Below, in pieces: positions 6,299 to 13,699 of a stretch of DNA of 18,096 bases. Each line of letters begins with the position of its first letter. Within the stretch, counting starts at the first letter, position 1. The stretch lies in contig DMMW01000079.1 of assembly GCA_003452965.1 (NCBI GenBank), positions 1-18,096 on the forward strand, given 5' to 3'. The notes below the pieces were generated by a model. That model made no database searches. It was not told where the DNA came from and worked only from the letters and a program-made list of their open reading frames with translations. This DNA comes from Elusimicrobiota bacterium (lineage in GTDB: Bacteria > Elusimicrobiota > UBA8919). The position numbers were made by a program, and so were the translations under genes.

Positions 6299-7960
6299 AT
6301 GAATACAGAACAGATAAAAAAGAAATTTGAAGAACTACAAAAAATGCACATAGAAACGGAATGGGTGGAATTCAAAGAAGCAAAGAAAGATTTTGATTTT
6401 GGAAAATTGGGTAAATATTTTTCGGCTTTAAGCAATGAAGCGAACTTGGAAAATGTGTCAGAGGGCTGGTTGATTTTTGGTGTTTCTGATAAATTAAGAA
6501 ATATTGTAGGGACAAGTTATAGAATCAGTAAATCAGAATTAGAAAATTTAAAACATGAAATTGCAGAAAAAACAACAAGTCGTATTACATTCATTGGAAT
6601 ATACGAGTTGCACATATCCGGAAAAAGAGTTTTACTGTTTCAGGTTCCGGCAGCACCAAAAGGAATTCCGGTTGCATGGGAAGGACATTATTATGGTAGG
6701 GATGGAAATTCACTTTCACCGTTAAATATACAAGAAATAGAACAGATAAGGAATGAATTTAAAAGTGATTGGTCAGTGGAAATATGCGAAGGGGCATCGT
6801 TGAATGATTTGGATGTTAACGCTATTTTAAAAGCGCGAACTGAATATAAAATAAAGAATAAAGACTTGGCTTCTGATGTTGCCAGTTGGGATGATATTAC
6901 TTTTTTAAATAAAGCAAAAGTTACCATTGAAGGTAAAATTACACGGACAGCAATTATTTTACTTGGAAAACCCGAATCAGAGCATTTTATTGGTCCAAGT
7001 ATTGCAAAAATAAGCTGGATTTTAAAAGATGAACATAATGTTGAAAAGGATTATGAACATTTTGAGCCGCCGTTTATTTTAAATACAGATGCCGTACGCA
7101 ATAAAATAAGAAATCTTAAATACCGTTACCTGCCAGATAACACTTTGTTCCCTATAGAAATAACACAATATGAACCGTATGTGATTCGTGAGGCATTACA
7201 CAATTGTATTGCTCATCAGGATTATGAGTTAAGATCGCGGATTATTATTATTGAAAAACCTGAAGAACTTATTTTTACAAATGCGGGAGAATTTATTCCG
7301 GGAAATATTGAGTCGGTTATTGAAACGGATTCACCACCGAAATATTATAGGAATCAATTTCTCGCAACTGCTATGGTTAATTTGAATATGATCGATACGG
7401 TTGGTGGCGGTATAAGAAAAATGTTTATAAAGCAGCGAGAAAGATATTTTCCTTTGCCGACATATAAATTAGATATAAACGAGGAAGTTACAGTAAAGAT
7501 ATATGGGAAAGTGTTAGATGAAAATTATACACGATTGTTAATGAAAAATACAGAATTGGATTTGAAAACAATAATACTTTTGGACAAAGTTCAAAAAGGA
7601 GAGAAATTAATAATAGCAGAATTTAAAATATTGAAAAAGCAGGGTTTACTTGAAGGCAGGTATCCTAAAATTTTTGTTACCCAAAAAATTGCTGCGATTA
7701 CGGGAGAAAGAGCAACATATATAAAGAATCGTGCTTTTGATAAGGAACACTATAAAAAAATGGTGATAGAATTTATAAATAAATTTGGTTCAGCTAGTAG
7801 AAAAGATGTAAATAAATTAATATTCAATAAGTTATCCGATATTTTAGATGAAAAGCAGAAAAGAACAAAAATAAGTAATTTAATTAATGAAATGGCAAAT
7901 AAAGACAAAAAAATTAAAAATATCGGCTCATTTAAGAAATCTAAATGGGTTTTAACTTAA
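6299..7960 (+). CDS. AlbA_2 (Schlafen-like) and GHKL-ATPase protein in the type III RM operon
   Basis: This 553-aa protein is of the 'putative DNA-binding domain-containing' class often found within or next to type III systems. Residues about 18-150 form the AlbA_2 domain, including ETEWVEFKEAKKDFDFGKLG and a glycine-rich turn at GWLIFGV. Residues about 285-375 form a HATPase_c_4-type GHKL fold: the N-box E298-ALHN302 with AHQDY, then FTNAGEFIPGN, then VGGGIRKMF at 368-376. The last 100 residues look like a winged-helix or helical tail ending KSKWVLT. GAGGT at 6286-6290 precedes the ATG. The gene interrupts what looks like a once-direct mod-to-res layout. The 3' 94 bases, including the tail and intergenic DNA, are duplicated at 8382-8468. 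An accessory or regulatory role in restriction is inferred. Confidence 0.85.
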   Translation: MNTEQIKKKFEELQKMHIETEWVEFKEAKKDFDFGKLGKYFSALSNEANLENVSEGWLIFGVSDKLRNIVGTSYRISKSELENLKHEIAEKTTSRITFIGIYELHISGKRVLLFQVPAAPKGIPVAWEGHYYGRDGNSLSPLNIQEIEQIRNEFKSDWSVEICEGASLNDLDVNAILKARTEYKIKNKDLASDVASWDDITFLNKAKVTIEGKITRTAIILLGKPESEHFIGPSIAKISWILKDEHNVEKDYEHFEPPFILNTDAVRNKIRNLKYRYLPDNTLFPIEITQYEPYVIREALHNCIAHQDYELRSRIIIIEKPEELIFTNAGEFIPGNIESVIETDSPPKYYRNQFLATAMVNLNMIDTVGGGIRKMFIKQRERYFPLPTYKLDINEEVTVKIYGKVLDENYTRLLMKNTELDLKTIILLDKVQKGEKLIIAEFKILKKQGLLEGRYPKIFVTQKIAAITGERATYIKNRAFDKEHYKKMVIEFINKFGSASRKDVNKLIFNKLSDILDEKQKRTKISNLINEMANKDKKIKNIGSFKKSKWVLT

Positions 7961-8012
7961 TATTTATTAGTAAATTATTAGTATTTTATTAGTAAATTAT
8001 TAGTATTTTAAA
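7961..8012. repeat. AT-rich tandem repeat after the AlbA_2 gene
   Basis: A unit like ATTAGTAAATTATTAGTATTTT is present twice in a row, and versions of it recur before 8490 and before 9743. All three copies lie upstream of a real or vestigial res start, so they are copies of one res upstream region. Confidence 0.6.
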
Positions 8013-8082
8013 TTAAAGGGGTCACACCTAATTAATTCTGCCCGGGATTAGAAATGGCAAGGATAATGCAATAATGGGGACA
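8013..8082. repeat. GGGGTCACACC repeat, copy A
   Basis: The unit starts TTAAAGGGGTCACACC and continues to ATGGCAAGGATAATG and ATAATGGGGACA. It shares its first ~45 bases with copies B, C and D and its whole length with copy D. It encodes nothing. Its style recalls the ends of REP-associated or IS200-like elements, but I cannot confirm that. Confidence 0.75.
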
Positions 8083-8111
8083 TCGCCCAATTAAAAAATA
8101 CGAAAAAACTA

Positions 8112-8365
8112 CTGTTTTATAGTAATATTTTGGAGATGAAAAAAGAATTCCGGTAAAAGCACAAACAGAGAAAGCTGTGGAGAAAACTGTGGAGAAAATA
8201 TTAACCTTAATAAAAGATAATCCGACAATTACACAGAAAGAACTTATGGTTAAAACTGGACTAACAAGAAGAGGGGTTGAGTGGAATATTAAAAAAATGA
8301 AAAAAGAAGGAGTTATCAAGCGTAAAGGTCCCGATAAAGGCGGTCACTGGGAGATTAAGACATAA
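8112..8365 (+). pseudogene. Winged-helix tail fragment, copy 1
   Basis: The open frame (GTG at 8177 to TAA at 8363-8365) encodes MEKTVEKILTLIKDNPTITQ and onward to KGPDKGGHWEIKT. This is the C-terminal winged-helix module, with its 'VEK' repeat linker, that ends many AlbA_2 or Fic-type proteins. The front of the protein is absent. Upstream in frame only QTEKAV and a few more residues are present before a stop at 8123, and a MKKEFR frame with GGAG at 8136 ends at once. It is therefore a displaced gene end. Copy 2 (9448-9725) is nearly identical. Expression is possible from GTG 8177 but unproven. The two copies differ by the number of 12-base linker units: this one has two. Confidence 0.65.
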
Positions 8366-8381
8366 TTTAATAGACGACATT

Positions 8382-8468
8382 GCAAATAAAGACAAAAAAA
8401 TATCGGCTCATTTAAGAAATCTAAATGGGTTTTAACTTAATATTTATTAGTAAATTATTAGTATTTTA
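8382..8468. repeat. Duplicate of the AlbA_2 gene 3' end
   Basis: These 87 bases match 7895-7988, which covers the last codons and stop of the AlbA_2 gene plus the AT-rich spacer. Only a 7-base deletion (within the A-run after GACAAAAAAA) and no other clear changes separate them. The deletion shifts the frame, so the copy is not functional coding DNA. It marks a segmental duplication within the locus. Confidence 0.8.
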
Positions 8469-8486
8469 GAAGTAAATTAGAAGTAA

Positions 8487-8499
8487 ATTGATTTATGAA
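8487..8499 (+). pseudogene. Second vestigial res start, cut by repeat B
   Basis: ATTGATTTATGAA is identical to 9743-9755, the bases around the real res start. After ATGAA the sequence switches to the GGGGTCACACC repeat. It is a res upstream region and start codon severed by the repeat insertion or by recombination. Confidence 0.5.
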
Positions 8500-8593
8500 T
8501 TAAAGGGGTCACACCTAATTAATTCTGCCCGGATTAGAAATGGCAATATAGGCGAAAAAGAGTCAGTCACTGTCACGGCAGGTAGGTTGAACC
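8500..8593. repeat. GGGGTCACACC repeat, copy B (long subtype)
   Basis: It begins TTAAAGGGGTCACACC like the others, but after ATGGCAATATAGG it follows the subtype shared with copy C, through CAGTCACTGTCACGGCAGG to GGTTGAACC. One G is missing in the GCCCGG block compared with the other copies. Confidence 0.75.
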
Positions 8594-8629
8594 AAATCAG
8601 CAGAATTAAGAATTCTGAGGTGATAAAAA

Positions 8630-9043
8630 ATGAATATTATTAAAAATGACAATAAGTATGGTAAATTTCTAAGAGAAATAAAAGAACGGATTTACAGGTC
8701 ACAGTATGATGCCTTGAAAGCAGTAAACAAAGAACTTATTTCTCTTTACTGGGATATAGGCAGGGGTGTAATTGAAAAACAAAAACTGTTTGGATGGGGT
8801 AAAAGTGTGGTAGAAAAACTTGCAGAAGATTTGCAAAAGGAATTTCCTGGTATACAAGGATTTTCTAAAGATAATATATGGCGTATGCGTAAGTTTTATT
8901 TAAACTATGTAAATAATTTAAAACTTGCACCAGTGGTGCAAGAAATTAGCTGGGCAAAGAATGTTGTTATTCTTGAATCCTGTAAAAACGATTTGGAGCG
9001 GGAATTAAAGGGGTCACACCTAATTAATTCTGCCCGGGATTAG
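8630..9043 (+). pseudogene. DUF1016 (YhcG N-terminal domain) gene fragment
   Basis: Residues 1-125 match the DUF1016 N-terminal domain of YhcG-type proteins (RSQYDALKAVNKELISLYWD, GWGKSVVEKLA, QGFSKDNIWRMRKFY, ISWAKNVVILE). These are proposed PDDEXK nucleases linked to defence and DNA repair. The start and ribosome site are good (GAGGTGAT, 5 bases before the ATG). After CKNDLEREL the frame runs into repeat C (at about 9003) and ends in 12 repeat-encoded residues at 9041-9043. The C-terminal nuclease domain is lost, so the fragment cannot cleave DNA, though a domain-only product could still be made. Confidence 0.8.
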
Positions 9044-9099
9044 AAATGGCAATATAGGCGAAAAAGAGTCAGTCACTGTCACGGCAGGTAGGTTGAACC
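9005..9099. repeat. GGGGTCACACC repeat, copy C (long subtype)
   Basis: It matches copy B over its whole length and includes the full GCCCGGG block. It truncates the DUF1016 gene on its left. Downstream a small hairpin (CCCGC...GCGGG-like, about 9098-9113) and a spacer lead to the BRO-N fragment. Confidence 0.75.
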
Positions 9100-9169
9100 C
9101 GCTAAAACGGGGGCAGGACAGAACCGTCAGAATCAGTTTCAATGAGATATATAAAACATCGGAGGAAAT

Positions 9170-9400
9170 ATGACAACTACAAAAATCGCGTTGTTTAAAG
9201 GCAGAAAAATTAGAAAAACTCTTCACAAAAATGAATGGTGGTTTGTTATAGTTGATGTGGTATCTGCATTGACAGATTCTGCCCAGCCAAATGGATACTT
9301 AAAAGATATGCGTCGCCGCGATCCTGAACTGTCTAAAGGGTGGGGGCAAATTGCCACCCCCCTTATGATTGAAACCTTTAAAGGGGTCACACCTAATTAA
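9170..9400 (+). pseudogene. BRO-N / phage antirepressor-like gene fragment
   Basis: The frame starts with a strong ribosome site (GGAGG at 9161-9165). It encodes MTTTKIALFKGRKIRKTLHK, then NEWWFVIVDVVSALTDS and GYLKDMRRRDPELSKGWGQI, the opening of the Bro-N domain of phage antirepressor and damage-inducible proteins. Full-length relatives go on with a 'CANTEGIFRIIQSIPSPKAEPF' block. That is missing: after MIET the frame enters repeat D and ends in FKGVTPN. The protein is about one third of normal and presumably non-functional. A nearby phage or mobile origin is likely. Confidence 0.8.
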
Positions 9401-9447
9401 TTCTGCCCGGGATTAGAAATGGCAAGGATAATGCAATAATGGGGACA
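9378..9447. repeat. GGGGTCACACC repeat, copy D (short subtype)
   Basis: It is the same as copy A through ATAATGGGGACA. It is then joined directly to CTGTTTTATAG, the front of the winged-helix fragment. In copy A a further ~29 bases (TCGCCCAATTAAAAAATACG and on) lie between the two, so one copy has gained or lost that piece. Confidence 0.75.
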
Positions 9448-9725
9448 CTGTTTTATAGTAATATTTTGGAGATGAAAAAAGAATTCCGGTAAAAGCACAA
9501 ACAGAGAAAGCTGTGGAGAAAGCTGTGGAGAAAACTGTGGAGAAAGCTGTGGAGAAAATATTAACCTTAATAAAAGATAATCCGACAATTACACAGAAAG
9601 AACTTATGGTTAAAACCGGACTAACAAGAAGAGGGGTTGAGTGGAATATTAAAAAAATGAAAAAAGAAGGAGTTATCAAGCGTAAAGGTCCCGATAAAGG
9701 CGGTCACTGGGAGATTAAAGTATAA
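9448..9725 (+). pseudogene. Winged-helix tail fragment, copy 2
   Basis: It is nearly identical to 8112-8365 and ends GGHWEIKV. Its linker has four 12-base units (GAGAAAGCTGTG and one AACTGTG variant) where copy 1 has two, so the open frame (GTG 9513 to 9725) is longer by 8 residues. Twelve bases equal four codons, so unit changes keep the frame. It ends 25 bases before res, and the spacer carries the res upstream motif. Being so close, it could be co-transcribed with res and might be expressed as a small DNA-binding protein, but no ribosome site supports this. Confidence 0.6.
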
Positions 9726-9750
9726 CTTAATTATTATTAGTAATTGATTT

Positions 9751-12405
9751 ATGAAACTACATTTTGATCCAAACCAGCAGTTCCAAATAGATGCGATAAA
9801 ATCCATAGTTGATATTTTTGAAGGTCAGCCGTTGAGCAAGAGCGACTATGAGTTTTCGCTTTCACAGAACTCCGGTAGTTTGCAATTCAACGAGAATGGC
9901 GTAGGCAACAATCTTGTTTTGTCGGAAGAGCAGATATTGGAAAATCTAAATAGCATTCAAAAGAAAAACGAAATACCGGTTTCTGCGTCACTGGCAGGAT
10001 TGAATTTTTCAGTAGAAATGGAAACAGGAACAGGAAAGACCTATGTTTATCTGCGAACAATTTACGAATTGCATAAGAAATACGGCTTTAAAAAGTTTAT
10101 TATAGTCGTTCCCAGTGTCGCAATCCGGGAAGGCGTGTTAAAAAATCTTGAAATTACTTTTGAGCACTTCCAAAATCTTTATGACAAAACACCGGCAACG
10201 TATCAGGTTTATGATTCTTCAAAGGTGTCCAATTTGCGAGGTTTTGCTTTAAGCAATGCAATCCAGATACTGGTAATAAATATTGATTCGTTTGCTAAGG
10301 ATATAAATGTTATTAATAAAGAAAACGATAAACTTACCGGCAAGAAACCTATAGAATTTATTCAATCAACAAAACCAATTGTTATTGTTGACGAACCGCA
10401 GAATATGGAGACGGAAATAAGAAAAAATGCTGTTGCAAATCTTAATCCGCTATGTACTTTGCGATATTCCGCGACGCATACGAATCCATATAATCTTGTT
10501 TACCAATTGAATCCTGTAAAAGCATATGATATGGGGCTTGTCAAGCAGATAGAGGTTGATTCCGTGTACGCGGAAAATGATTTTAATCGTTCTTTTATTC
10601 AACTTGAAAATCTAAAGTCAACAAAAACAAAAACCAATGTTAAATTGAAAATTGATATCGTAGATACTGAAAAAGGCATCGTAAGAAAATCCGTTTCTGC
10701 GAAAGTAGGTGATGACATTTTTGAACTATCAAATAAATCGGACAGGTATAAAGACGGGTTTATTATTAATAATATTGATGTCGGAGAGGGATATATTGAA
10801 CTTTCAAATGGCGACAGGATAAATAAAGGTGAAACAAGAGGCGGTTTGCAGGATGACATAATGAAGGTGCAAATACGTAAGACCGTTGAAGAGCATTTCA
10901 ATAAAGAGAAAAACCTTAAAGAAAAAGAAATAAAAGTTTTAACGCTGTTTTTCATTGATAGGGTTGCAAATTACAGGCATTATGACGAATCCGGAAATGC
11001 AGTGAAAGGCAAATTTGCTGAGTGGTTTGAACAAATATATGCTGAGTTTTCTTCAAAGCCCGCTTATAAAGGAGTTATACCTTTCAAAACCGAACAGGTT
11101 CACAACGGTTATTTCGCGCAAGATAAAAAAGGTATTTTAAAGGATTCCTCAGAGAGACGCGAAACCCAGGCAGATGACGACACTTACCAGTTGATTATGA
11201 AGGATAAGGAAAAACTTTTAGATATAAATAATCCGCTGAGATTTATTTTCAGCCATTCGGCGTTAAGAGAGGGCTGGGATAACCCGAATGTTTTTCAAAT
11301 ATGCACCCTGAATGAAACCAAATCGGAATTGAAAAAACGGCAGGAAATCGGCAGGGGTTTACGGCTTTCAGTGAATCAGACAGGAGACAGGGTGTTTGAC
11401 AAAAACATAAATAAATTGACGGTTATAGCAAACGAGAGTTATGAAGAATTTGCCGGCAAGTTGCAGAAAGAAATTGAGGACGACTGCGGTGTTGAGTTTA
11501 CAGGTAGAGTTAAAAATAAAAATGATCGTGTAAAAATTAAACTAAAAAAGAATTATTCATTGGACCCGAATTTTATTGAATTGTGGAATAAAATAAAATA
11601 TAAGACGACATACAGAGTAAATTATAATACAGAAGAACTGATAAAAACCGCCTCAATCGCTATAAAAAATATGTCTGAAGTAAAAAAGCCGGTTATCAAA
11701 TCTGTAAAAACGGGTTTGGATATGGTTAAAGAGGGAATCGACGGGCATCAGATTGGTATAGGTATTTATAATGCTGATTGTTTGATAAACGGAATTCCTG
11801 ATATATTAAGTTATATTCAAAGTAAGACTGAATTAACACGATCAACAATTTTAAGGATTTTGAAAAAATCTGAACGTTTGAATGATGTATTCAAAAATCC
11901 TCAATTGTTTTTGGATATGGTTGTTGTAGAGATAAAAAATGTTCTTAATGATTTTATGGTTAATGGTATAAAATATGAAAAAATCGGCGGGCAAGAATAT
12001 ACAATGATGCTATTTGAAGAAAATGAAATTGTGACCTATCTTAATAATCTTTATAAAGTCACAAAACAGGAGAAAACATTAACAAATTATATAGAGATTA
12101 GTTCAATGTCTGAAAGAGAGCTGCAGTTTGCAAAGGACTGCGAGTCGAACGAAAACGTGGGATTTTATTTTAAACTGCCACATTGGTTTACGATAAAAAC
12201 ACCTATCGGTAATTATAATCCGGACTGGGCGCTGGTATTCAAGAATGAGAAAAAATTATATTTTGTTGCGGAGACAAAAGCAACACAGGATGTTACCCAA
12301 TTGCGGGGAAGTGAAAAATTGAAAATACAGTGCGGAAAATCCCACTTTAAAGAATTCGAGGATGTAGAATATAAGGTAGTTACAAAATTAGAAGAACTAA
12401 TCTGA
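9751..12405 (+). CDS. res: Type III restriction enzyme Res subunit (helicase-nuclease)
   Basis: This 884-aa ATP-dependent translocase and endonuclease forms a complex with Mod. It cuts when two inversely placed sites are recognised and unmethylated. It opens with the typical MKLHFDPNQQFQIDAI. Superfamily 2 helicase motifs are in order: Walker A ETGTGKT (91-97), Walker B DEPQ (214-217), the SATHT-like motif III (SATH near 230), a motif V-like REGWDNPNV (about 508-516) and motif VI QEIGRGLRLS (531-540). The C-terminal PD-(D/E)xK nuclease is visible as PD (824-825) then ETK (841-843). The length is normal and no damage is seen. A classical ribosome site is lacking before ATG 9751, so translation may be weak or coupled. 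Restriction should therefore be possible if the transcript passes the upstream repeat mosaic or arises within it. Confidence 0.95.
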   Translation: MKLHFDPNQQFQIDAIKSIVDIFEGQPLSKSDYEFSLSQNSGSLQFNENGVGNNLVLSEEQILENLNSIQKKNEIPVSASLAGLNFSVEMETGTGKTYVYLRTIYELHKKYGFKKFIIVVPSVAIREGVLKNLEITFEHFQNLYDKTPATYQVYDSSKVSNLRGFALSNAIQILVINIDSFAKDINVINKENDKLTGKKPIEFIQSTKPIVIVDEPQNMETEIRKNAVANLNPLCTLRYSATHTNPYNLVYQLNPVKAYDMGLVKQIEVDSVYAENDFNRSFIQLENLKSTKTKTNVKLKIDIVDTEKGIVRKSVSAKVGDDIFELSNKSDRYKDGFIINNIDVGEGYIELSNGDRINKGETRGGLQDDIMKVQIRKTVEEHFNKEKNLKEKEIKVLTLFFIDRVANYRHYDESGNAVKGKFAEWFEQIYAEFSSKPAYKGVIPFKTEQVHNGYFAQDKKGILKDSSERRETQADDDTYQLIMKDKEKLLDINNPLRFIFSHSALREGWDNPNVFQICTLNETKSELKKRQEIGRGLRLSVNQTGDRVFDKNINKLTVIANESYEEFAGKLQKEIEDDCGVEFTGRVKNKNDRVKIKLKKNYSLDPNFIELWNKIKYKTTYRVNYNTEELIKTASIAIKNMSEVKKPVIKSVKTGLDMVKEGIDGHQIGIGIYNADCLINGIPDILSYIQSKTELTRSTILRILKKSERLNDVFKNPQLFLDMVVVEIKNVLNDFMVNGIKYEKIGGQEYTMMLFEENEIVTYLNNLYKVTKQEKTLTNYIEISSMSERELQFAKDCESNENVGFYFKLPHWFTIKTPIGNYNPDWALVFKNEKKLYFVAETKATQDVTQLRGSEKLKIQCGKSHFKEFEDVEYKVVTKLEELI

Positions 12406-12469
12406 AAACTTGAAAAAATGATTTTGGGAGGAAGATAACAGGACTGTTCCTGAATTGTTGGAACGACAT

Positions 12470-12955
12470 ATGAAAAGGAAATCTGCGGCAGCCGGGGAGA
12501 AAATATTTGTTTTTAAGGTATCGCTGTTCGGCGATTCTTCCGTATTCCGGGAACTTGCTCTGTTGGAAACGCAAACGCTTTATAATTTTGCGGAAGCGCT
12601 CATTGAATCTTTTGATTTTGACTTTGACCATTGCTTTGGATTTTTTAACAATGTCAGCAACTGGTATCACGCAGAAAGACAATACGAATTATTCAAAGAT
12701 GTGGGCGAGAAATGTAACCCCGCCACCAAAGGCGTAAAGAAAACGAAATTACAGGAAGCGTTTTTTGAAGATAAAAAATTGTTGTTTTTGTTTGACTACG
12801 GCGACGAATGGAAGTTTATAGTTGAACTTATCCGTGAAGAAAAATCGTCCGCCGCCTCAAACAAAAAATACCCGCTGCTTTTACAAAAAATCGGTTCCTC
12901 GCCCGAACAGTATCCGGATGAGGAAGAGGATGAAGGGAACAGCATCGTGAATTAA
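12470..12955 (+). CDS. Plasmid pRiA4b ORF-3 family protein
   Basis: This protein of about 161 aa matches the pRiA4b ORF-3 family in its layout: IFVFKVSLFGDSSVFREL at the front, QTLYNFAEALIESFDFDFDH in the middle, and the hallmark FLFDYGDEWKFIVEL near residues 105-120. The family's role is unknown, and it is often found in plasmids and mobile islands. The C-terminus is acidic (DEEEDEG). The start is uncertain: ATG 12470 is chosen, TTG 12455 is in frame, and the strongest ribosome-like site (GGGAGGAAG, 12426-12434) has no start at a good distance. It begins 64 bases after res with no terminator seen, so it may be the last gene of that operon. Confidence 0.8.
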   Translation: MKRKSAAAGEKIFVFKVSLFGDSSVFRELALLETQTLYNFAEALIESFDFDFDHCFGFFNNVSNWYHAERQYELFKDVGEKCNPATKGVKKTKLQEAFFEDKKLLFLFDYGDEWKFIVELIREEKSSAASNKKYPLLLQKIGSSPEQYPDEEEDEGNSIVN

Positions 12956-12998
12956 ACTTGCCGGTTATCAGAATGGACAGTTTTTTTTAAAATATCCA

Positions 12999-13026
12999 TT
13001 GACAAAAAGTAAATTTATTATATACT
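12999..13026 (+). promoter_or_regulatory. Strong promoter of the MNT-HEPN module
   Basis: TTGACA (12999-13004) and TATACT (13021-13026) are 16 bases apart. A ribosome site AGGAAGG (13067-13073) and ATG 13082 follow. The start of transcription should lie just at the first operator palindrome. Confidence 0.75.
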
Positions 13027-13028
13027 AT

Positions 13029-13064
13029 GTTTAGATTTCTAAACATATGTTTTAATTATTAAAC
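13029..13064. promoter_or_regulatory. Two operator-like palindromes, 20 bp apart
   Basis: GTTTAGATTTCTAAAC (13029-13044) is a perfect-arm palindrome, and GTTTTAATTATTAAAC (13049-13064) is a close relative. Both are 16 bases and fit GTTT-N8-AAAC. Their centres are exactly 20 bp apart, about two helical turns, so bound dimers would sit on the same face. Placed directly after the -10 box and before the ribosome site, they are likely bound by the wHTH domain of the first gene product for autorepression. Confidence 0.65.
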
Positions 13065-13081
13065 ACAGGAAGGACAAATTT

Positions 13082-13699
13082 ATGAGGATTCACGAACCGT
13101 TGGATAAGATTTTAAATCAGGAAACAAAAATTAAAATTATCAGGTTTTTATTTAATACTCGTGCGGAATGGAGCGGCAGACAGATAGCGAAGGAAATAAA
13201 TATAAGTCCTGCAACTTGCCATAAAGCATTACAAGATTTGCACTCTGAAAGGATCCTTCTGTTGAAAAGTACCGGGGTTACCCATATTTATCGGTTGAAC
13301 GACTCCAATTACATAGTAAAAAATATTCTGTCGGAATTATTTGAAAAAGAAAAATCAATTCCGAAAATACTGAATACAATATTGGTCAAAACAATAAACA
13401 GGAAACTTAAAGGAAAGATTTTCTCGGTTGTATTATTCGGCAGTGTAGCAAAAAGAAAAGAAAAACCGCTAAGCGACATCGATATTATGATAGTTATAAA
13501 GCGTGATTCCGATAGAGCAGAAATCGAACGCATCATGAATACGGTAAACGACAAAACTATGAAATTATTCAACAGCAGGATTGAGCCGTATATTCTGACC
13601 GCAGCCGACTTAAAAAAGAAAAGCAAATTGGCAATAATAAAAGAAATAAGCAGAACAGGGAAATTGGTATTAGGAAAACCGCTGGCGGAATTGTTATGA
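13082..13699 (+). CDS. wHTH-fused nucleotidyltransferase (MNT-type antitoxin)
   Basis: This 205-aa protein has an N-terminal winged helix (residues about 10-75, WSGRQIAKEINISPATCHKA as the recognition part). A minimal nucleotidyltransferase domain follows, with the GS-X10-DxD signature: G120-S121 and D132-I-D134 in LFGSVAKRKEKPLSDIDIMI. In known MNT-HEPN pairs the MNT partner neutralises the HEPN RNase, in studied cases by AMP transfer to the toxin. The catalytic residues are present. The fused wHTH suggests that this protein also binds its own promoter. The stop overlaps the next start (ATGA, 13696-13699), so translation is coupled. It looks intact. Confidence 0.88.
   Translation: MRIHEPLDKILNQETKIKIIRFLFNTRAEWSGRQIAKEINISPATCHKALQDLHSERILLLKSTGVTHIYRLNDSNYIVKNILSELFEKEKSIPKILNTILVKTINRKLKGKIFSVVLFGSVAKRKEKPLSDIDIMIVIKRDSDRAEIERIMNTVNDKTMKLFNSRIEPYILTAADLKKKSKLAIIKEISRTGKLVLGKPLAELL

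Noticed and set aside
8032..8319. Open frame on the minus strand (also 9413-9679)
   Set aside because: It is the complement of the winged-helix fragments and the GGGGTCACACC repeat. It is hydrophobic and low-complexity, and the plus-strand frame has clear homology-like structure.
9020..9226. Minus-strand frame through repeat C
   Set aside because: It arises from the repeat and the start of the BRO-N fragment. It has no ribosome site or recognisable domain.
8013..9447. CRISPR array
   Set aside because: Repeats are 70-95 bp, only four, unevenly spaced and separated by gene fragments of 280-420 bases. They are not spacers, and no cas gene is present.
8013..9447. Integron cassette array
   Set aside because: There is no integrase and no attC-like GTTRRRY core. 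The genes are truncated by the repeat rather than being complete cassettes.
12956..12990. Terminator after the pRiA4b-like gene
   Set aside because: There is a run of eight Ts (12981-12988), but the stem before it is weak and not convincing.
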